Assembly (NCBI GenBank): GCA_017405785.1
Contig: JAFQZR010000022.1
Span: 53,844-117,843, forward strand
Direction: 5' to 3'
Length of the DNA stretch: 64,000 nucleotides
From: Erysipelotrichaceae bacterium
Lineage (GTDB): Bacteria > Bacillota_I > Bacilli_A > Erysipelotrichales > Erysipelotrichaceae
Shown here piece by piece: positions 59,674-64,000 of the stretch (the first letter of the stretch is position 1; the number at the start of each line of letters is the position of its first letter). Made by a program: the position numbers and the translations under genes. Under the pieces are notes generated by a model, which saw nothing but the letters and a program-made list of their open reading frames with translations, did no database searches and was not told where the DNA came from.

Positions 59674-60162
59674 ATGGCAAAACTTAGTACAAGTGCAACT
59701 GCTAAGATCCTTGAAATCTGCGACCGTTATACGGATGAAAAAACTCCGTTAATGATGATTTTAAGTGATATCCAGAATGAGTACGGTTACATTCCTCTGG
59801 AAGTGCAGGAACTGGTATCTGCCAGAACCGGTATTTCCGTTGCCGAGATTTACGGTGTTGTTACCTTCTACTCATTCTTCTCCCTGACTCCAAAGGGAAA
59901 GTACATTGTAGGTTGTTGTCTGGGAACAGCATGCTATGTCAAAGGTGCACAGCAGGTTATCGACAAGTTCTCCGATCTGTTACAGATCAAGCCTGGTGAA
60001 ACCAGTGCCGACGGCCTGTTCACACTGGATGCTGTTCGCTGTATCGGTGCCTGCGGTATCGCTCCGGCTGTCAGCATTAACGGACAGGTACACCCGAAGA
60101 TGTCAGTAGATCAGGTAAAGAAGCTTATTGATGAAATCAAAGCAAAGGAGGCAGCTGCATGA
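59674..60162 (+). CDS. hydC: [FeFe] hydrogenase gamma subunit HydC (NuoE-like)
   Basis: This 162-residue subunit carries one [2Fe-2S] cluster. Four cysteines lie in the thioredoxin-like fold: C-C-L-G-T-A-C at about 85-91, and C-I-G-A-C-G at about 127-131. The helical N-terminus with P-L-M-M-I-L-S-D-I-Q-N-E-Y-G-Y-I-P is the NuoE hallmark. It links the NADH site of HydB to the hydrogenase. A TATAAT lies at 59628-59633 and AAAGGAAAGG precedes the ATG. It overlaps hydB by 4 bases (ATGA). Confidence 0.94.
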   Translation: MAKLSTSATAKILEICDRYTDEKTPLMMILSDIQNEYGYIPLEVQELVSARTGISVAEIYGVVTFYSFFSLTPKGKYIVGCCLGTACYVKGAQQVIDKFSDLLQIKPGETSADGLFTLDAVRCIGACGIAPAVSINGQVHPKMSVDQVKKLIDEIKAKEAAA

Positions 60163-62042
60163 TTAAGACTGTTGAAGAGTTAAACGCCAGAAAAGCCGTA
60201 TGCACTGCTAATCTGGAAGAAAAGATCAACGGTACTGACGGAAGACGTCATATCGTATTATGCGGCGGTACCGGCTGCTTATCCAGCCACTCCGACAAGA
60301 TCAAGGAAAGATTCGAAGAAGTTCTGAAGGAAAAGGGTGCCGAAGACAAGGCTACAGTTAACCTGGTAGGCTGTTTCGGTTTCTGCTCACAGGGACCATT
60401 CGTTAAGATCTATCCTGAAGACACTTTATACCGCATGGTCAAGATCGAAGATGTTGAGGAGATCGTTGAATCCGATATCCTGAACAACACTATCGTTGAA
60501 AGACTGTTATATGTTGACCCTGTAACAAAGGCCAAGGTATCAAAACAGGACGAAATCAACTTCTACAAGAAACAGAGACGTATCGCTCTGCACGGCTGCG
60601 GTGTCATCAACCCTGAAGACATCAATGAAGCCTTAGGCATGGGCGGTTATGAAGGTCTGAAGAAGGCTTTGACCATGACTCCGCAGGAAGTTGTAAATGA
60701 AGTTACAAAGTCCGGCTTACGTGGCCGTGGCGGCGGCGGATTCCCGACAGGCCGTAAATGGCAGTTTGCTCTGAACGTTGATGCCGATCAGAAATACGTA
60801 GTATGTAACGGTGACGAGGGCGACCCAGGAGCATTCATGGACCGTTCAATCCTTGAAGGTAACCCACTGGCTGTTATCGAAGGTATGGTAATTGCCGGTT
60901 ATGCATTCGGTGCTACAGAAGGCTACTTCTATGTACGTGCTGAATATCCAATCGCTGTCAGACGTTTAAGAATCTCCATCAAGCAGGCTACAGAATTAGG
61001 TCTGTTAGGTGACAACATCTTAGGTTCTGATTTCAGCTTCAGATGCCACATCCGTTTAGGTGCCGGTGCGTTCGTCTGCGGTGAGGAAACAGCTCTGCTG
61101 AACTCCATCGAAGGCAAGCGTGGTATGCCAAGACCTAGACCACCATTCCCAGCAGTCAAGGGCTTATGGGGCAAGCCGACATGCGTTAACAACGTTGAGA
61201 CACTGGCATGTGTTCCGTATATCTTAAGAAACGGTGCTGATGATTTCGCATCAGTCGGTACTGAAAGATCAAAGGGTACCAAGGTATTCGCTTTAGGCGG
61301 CAAGGTCAATAACGTAGGTCTGGTCGAAGTTCCAATGGGAACAACCTTAAGAGAACTGATCTATGATATCGGCGGCGGTATCCCTAACGGCAAGAAGTTC
61401 AAGGCCATTCAGACAGGCGGCCCAAGTGGCGGATGCTTAACTGAAGAATTCCTTGATGAACCAATCGATTTCGATAACCTGGTAGCCAAGGGCTCAATGA
61501 TGGGTTCCGGCGGTGCCATCGTCATGGACGAAGACAACTGCATGGTTGACGTTGCCAAGTTCTACATGGAGTTCATATGCGATGAATCCTGCGGTAAGTG
61601 TACACCATGCCGTATCGGCACTAAGAGAATGCTCGAAATTTTGACCCGCATTACCGAAGGCAAGGGCACAATGCATGACCTGGAAGAACTCGATGAATTA
61701 AGCGACACTGTCAAGACCAACTCATTATGTGCCTTAGGTCAGACTTCAAGTAACCCTATCACATCAACACTGAATCACTTCAGAGATGAGTACATTGCTC
61801 ATATCGTTGATAAGAAGTGTCCTTCACATGTCTGCAAGAACCTTATGGAATACGTTATCGATCCTGATAAGTGTATCGGCTGCGGCATGTGTGCCAGAAA
61901 CTGTCCTGCAAGCTGCATTACCAGAACAGATTATGTTGCACCTGGTCATAAGTTAGCTTCCATGCATATCGATGCCAGCAAGTGCGTAAAGTGCGGAACC
62001 TGCATTTCATCATGTAAGTTCAACGCAATTTCAAAACAGTAG
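60159..62042 (+). CDS. hydB: [FeFe] hydrogenase beta subunit HydB (NuoF-like, NADH/FMN-binding)
   Basis: This 627-residue protein has an N-terminal thioredoxin-like [2Fe-2S] domain (C-G-G-T-G-C at about 40; C-F-G-F-C near 73). The NuoF core follows, with FMN/NADH loops R-G-R-G-G-G-G-F-P-T-G near 190 and N-G-D-E-G-D-P-G-A-F near 218. A [4Fe-4S] site, E-S-C-G-K-C-T-P-C-R, lies near 475. Two ferredoxin clusters, C-I-G-C-G-M-C-A-R-N-C and C-V-K-C-G-T-C-I-S-S-C, complete the C-terminus. This is the set found in electron-bifurcating HydABC enzymes such as that of Thermotoga. Bifurcation here is inferred. Confidence 0.95.
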   Translation: MIKTVEELNARKAVCTANLEEKINGTDGRRHIVLCGGTGCLSSHSDKIKERFEEVLKEKGAEDKATVNLVGCFGFCSQGPFVKIYPEDTLYRMVKIEDVEEIVESDILNNTIVERLLYVDPVTKAKVSKQDEINFYKKQRRIALHGCGVINPEDINEALGMGGYEGLKKALTMTPQEVVNEVTKSGLRGRGGGGFPTGRKWQFALNVDADQKYVVCNGDEGDPGAFMDRSILEGNPLAVIEGMVIAGYAFGATEGYFYVRAEYPIAVRRLRISIKQATELGLLGDNILGSDFSFRCHIRLGAGAFVCGEETALLNSIEGKRGMPRPRPPFPAVKGLWGKPTCVNNVETLACVPYILRNGADDFASVGTERSKGTKVFALGGKVNNVGLVEVPMGTTLRELIYDIGGGIPNGKKFKAIQTGGPSGGCLTEEFLDEPIDFDNLVAKGSMMGSGGAIVMDEDNCMVDVAKFYMEFICDESCGKCTPCRIGTKRMLEILTRITEGKGTMHDLEELDELSDTVKTNSLCALGQTSSNPITSTLNHFRDEYIAHIVDKKCPSHVCKNLMEYVIDPDKCIGCGMCARNCPASCITRTDYVAPGHKLASMHIDASKCVKCGTCISSCKFNAISKQ

Positions 62043-62053
62043 GAGGAGCGTAT

Positions 62054-63829
62054 ATGGCATTAGTAAATATTAAAATCGAAGGCGTTCCATATCAGGTTGA
62101 CAGTTCGCTGACAATACTGGAAGCTGCCAAGAAGTGCGGTTATGAGATCCCTTCCTTATGTTCATTCAATCATGGCGAATGCAATATCGGTTCCTGCCGT
62201 GTCTGCTTAGTTGAAGCTACAGGCGCCAGAGGACTGGTTGCTTCATGTGTATATCCTGTATCTGAAGGCATGGAAATCAGAATTTCCACACCTAAGGCTA
62301 CACAGGCCAGAAGAAGAAGCGTTGAGTTGATGTTGTCCAACCACTCAATGAACTGCCAGCAGTGCGAGAAGAACGGACATTGCGAACTTCTGCATGTTGC
62401 TCAGATCACCGGTGCCAGAGAAGGCGCTTATCAGGGTGTTCGTTCAGAAACATACATTGACCAGATCGCTCCGGCATTAGTAAGAGACACCTCAAAGTGC
62501 ATCCTGTGCGGCAGATGTATCGCCAGATGCTCAAATGCTCACGGCTTAGGTATTCTGGGCTTTGAAAACAGAGGTTTCAAGACCATCGTTGCACCAGCCG
62601 AAAACAGAAGCTTTGCCGATTCACCTTGTATCCAGTGCGGACAGTGCGTTAACGTATGTCCTACCGGCGCTCTGATGGAACATTCAGAAATCTACAAGGT
62701 TGACCAGGCCTTCAGAGATGGCAAGCATGTCATCGTTCAGGCCGCTCCGGCAGTAAGAGCTGCTTTAGGCGAAGAGTTCGGTTATCCTGTAGGCACACCT
62801 GTCACCGGCAAGATGATAGCTGCCTTAAGAAGACTGGGCTTCGAAAGAGTCTATGACGTTAACTTCGGTGCCGACCTGACCATCATGGAAGAAGGCACAG
62901 AATTATTACACCGCTTAACAGAAGGCGGAGTATTACCAATGATCACTTCCTGCTCACCGGGCTGGGTAAACTATGCAGAATACAACTACAGTGATTTATT
63001 ACCACATCTGTCAAGCTGCAAGTCTCCTCACCAGATGCAGGGTGCCATCATTAAGAGCTACTGGGCACAGCAGCATGAAGTTGATCCGAAGGATGTCTTC
63101 GTCGTATCAGTAATGCCTTGCATTGCCAAGAAGTTCGAAAGACAGAGAGAACAGGAAATGGTAGATGGCTTATATGATGTTGACGCAGTCATTACAACCA
63201 GAGAACTGGCTAAGATGATCAAGCGTTCAGGTATCATCTTCAACCGCTTACCGGATGAAGAATGGGATCAGGACATTATGGGCGATTACTCAGGTGCCGG
63301 TGTTATCTTCGGTGTTACCGGTGGTGTTATGGAAGCTGCCTTAAGAACTGTTTACTACAAGTTAACAGGCAAGGAACATGACAAGATCACCTTCGACGAA
63401 GTCAAGGGACACGATGCGGGTATCAGAGAAGCCTCAATCGACATCAACGGTACAGTAGTCAATGTTGCCATCGCTTCCGGCATGAAGAGCGCCAAGGTCT
63501 TACTTGACCAGATCCGTGAAGGAAAGTCAAAATATCAGTTCATCGAGATCATGGGTTGCCCGGGCGGATGCATCAACGGTGGCGGCCAGCCATACATCAA
63601 GCCAAGCTTAATGCCTAATGAACCGGATGATATCATTGACACATACAAGGAAAAGAGAGCCAAGGCTCTGTATTCTGAAGATGAACGTCAGGTTATCCGT
63701 CAGTCTCATAACAACCCTCAGATTATTGAGCTGTATGAGAAGTTCTTAGGTGAACCTAACTCTCATAAGGCTCATGAATTACTGCATACATCCTATGCAG
63801 CAAGAGAAGGCTTCAACGAGATCAAGTAA
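62054..63829 (+). CDS. hydA: [FeFe] hydrogenase catalytic subunit HydA
   Basis: This 591-residue protein takes up or evolves hydrogen at an H-cluster. It has an N-terminal plant-type [2Fe-2S] domain (C-S-F-N-H-G-E-C-N-I-G-S-C-R-V-C at about 34-49) and a His/Cys [4Fe-4S] site (H-S-M-N-C-Q-Q-C-E-K-N-G-H-C). Two ferredoxin clusters follow (C-I-L-C-G-R-C-I-A-R-C; C-I-Q-C-G-Q-C-V-N-V-C). The H-cluster motifs are T-S-C-S-P-G-W (near 299), M-P-C-I-A-K-K-F-E (near 354) and E-I-M-G-C-P-G-G-C-I-N-G-G-G-Q (near 499). All are intact. AGGAGG precedes the ATG 11 bases after hydB. Maturases are not in the window. The extra C-terminal [2Fe-2S] domain of T. maritima HydA is absent. Confidence 0.96.
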   Translation: MALVNIKIEGVPYQVDSSLTILEAAKKCGYEIPSLCSFNHGECNIGSCRVCLVEATGARGLVASCVYPVSEGMEIRISTPKATQARRRSVELMLSNHSMNCQQCEKNGHCELLHVAQITGAREGAYQGVRSETYIDQIAPALVRDTSKCILCGRCIARCSNAHGLGILGFENRGFKTIVAPAENRSFADSPCIQCGQCVNVCPTGALMEHSEIYKVDQAFRDGKHVIVQAAPAVRAALGEEFGYPVGTPVTGKMIAALRRLGFERVYDVNFGADLTIMEEGTELLHRLTEGGVLPMITSCSPGWVNYAEYNYSDLLPHLSSCKSPHQMQGAIIKSYWAQQHEVDPKDVFVVSVMPCIAKKFERQREQEMVDGLYDVDAVITTRELAKMIKRSGIIFNRLPDEEWDQDIMGDYSGAGVIFGVTGGVMEAALRTVYYKLTGKEHDKITFDEVKGHDAGIREASIDINGTVVNVAIASGMKSAKVLLDQIREGKSKYQFIEIMGCPGGCINGGGQPYIKPSLMPNEPDDIIDTYKEKRAKALYSEDERQVIRQSHNNPQIIELYEKFLGEPNSHKAHELLHTSYAAREGFNEIK

Positions 63830-63889
63830 ACTTGAAGTACAGTAAAAGTCATCGTGAAAACTGAACTTGTCAACGAAAAGTAGACAGGT

Positions 63890-64000
63890 TTAAAAAGTCA
63901 AATTGAAGCCCTGATCGAGAGTAAACTCGGCGGGGCTTTTATAATGCAGCTTGTACATAGGTCTGTGATAGTTATAGTATTTTACGTATTGGTTGATAAA
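63890..64000 (-). CDS. C-terminus of IS3-family transposase (OrfB), partial
   Basis: The last 36 residues of a protein reading leftward from the window edge are visible, ending at TAA 63892-63890. They include Y-Y-N-Y-H-R-P and H-Y-K-S-P-A-E-F, the usual end of the IS150-type integrase core after the DDE residues. The rest lies outside the window, so intactness cannot be judged. Confidence 0.8.
   Translation of the reverse strand, partial: FINQYVKYYNYHRPMYKLHYKSPAEFTLDQGFNLTF
63906..63941 (+). terminator. Terminator-like hairpin inside the IS end, facing hydA transcription
   Basis: AAGCCC and GGGGCTT with inner CGAG/CTCG pairs form a hairpin followed by TTTT on the plus strand. It lies within the transposase 3' end and could stop transcripts from hydCBA. 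Confidence 0.55.

Larger units (their letters stand above)
63862..64000 (-). mobile_element. Right end of an IS3-family insertion sequence (cut by window edge)
   Basis: TGAACTTGTCAACG begins at 63862 and looks like the terminal inverted repeat of an IS3/IS150-group element, with the TG end of that family. Transposase coding sequence follows inward. The element starts 32 bases after the hydA stop. Only this end is visible. Confidence 0.7.

Noticed and set aside
1..64000. CRISPR arrays, rRNA genes, T-boxes or known riboswitches
   Set aside because: I saw no regularly spaced repeats, no rRNA sequence, and no convincing T-box or common riboswitch core in any leader. This was by eye; a covariance-model search could still find a weak one.

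Overview
The window looks like a chromosome segment of an anaerobic, low-to-mid GC Bacillota, most likely near the Erysipelotrichia. This is inferred from gene content; I have no marker gene to prove it. The clues are AGGAGG-type ribosome binding sites, UGA used as a normal stop, many short-signal lipoproteins, an Ami-like peptide permease with an approximately 500-residue OppB, a CWB2 cell-wall protein, an ECF S component, a trimeric [FeFe] hydrogenase and an oxygen-sensitive class III ribonucleotide reductase.

Region by region. 1-5.5 kb: the end of an acidic protein, a DA1-like LIM/peptidase-fold protein with a lost active site, and two lipoproteins. 5.6-9.6 kb: a two-gene unit made of an unrecognised membrane-anchored protein and a PARG-macrodomain/ADP-ribosylglycohydrolase fusion. 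9.9-12 kb: three uncharacterised minus-strand genes, one with an in-frame nonsense codon. 12-14 kb: an AT-rich patch with a NERD/zinc-ribbon protein and a small HAD protein. 14-19.7 kb: AddB and AddA recombination nuclease/helicase. 19.7-21.2 kb: PhzF and nitroreductase family enzymes.

21.3-33 kb is membrane-rich. It holds a three-part secreted-lipase-like / YhhN-like / HAD phosphatase protein, a frameshifted two-TM sensor, a class II aldolase, a 1,111-residue mechanosensitive channel with two extracytoplasmic sensor modules, an orphan substrate-binding lipoprotein, a PfkB kinase and a small MscS channel. 33-41 kb: an M20 hydrolase, tRNA-Ser and the oligopeptide permease operon. 41.6-45.2 kb: a MarR-NrdG fusion followed by NrdD with a fused glutaredoxin-like tail, behind palindromic operator candidates. 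45.3-56.5 kb: a cell-wall-bound DUF5722-like protein, a DtxR regulator, a TudS-like protein, an ECF S component with uridine phosphorylase and a BspA-like lipoprotein, sugar epimerase, two rRNA modification enzymes, a 45-residue membrane peptide, tRNA-Leu, a CDF transporter and a phosphodiesterase.

56.6-63.8 kb: a Crp/Fnr regulator under a perfect palindrome, a NitT/TauT-type ABC importer, then hydCBA for an NAD-linked, probably electron-bifurcating [FeFe] hydrogenase. The window ends inside an IS3-family element whose terminal repeat starts 32 bp after hydA.

The most unusual items are the MarR-NrdG fusion with its operators, the lipase-like/YhhN-like/HAD chimera, the PARG-ARH fusion with its unknown partner, the sensor-MscS channel, and two genes broken by single lesions. 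All family assignments come from reading motifs by eye, with no database search.
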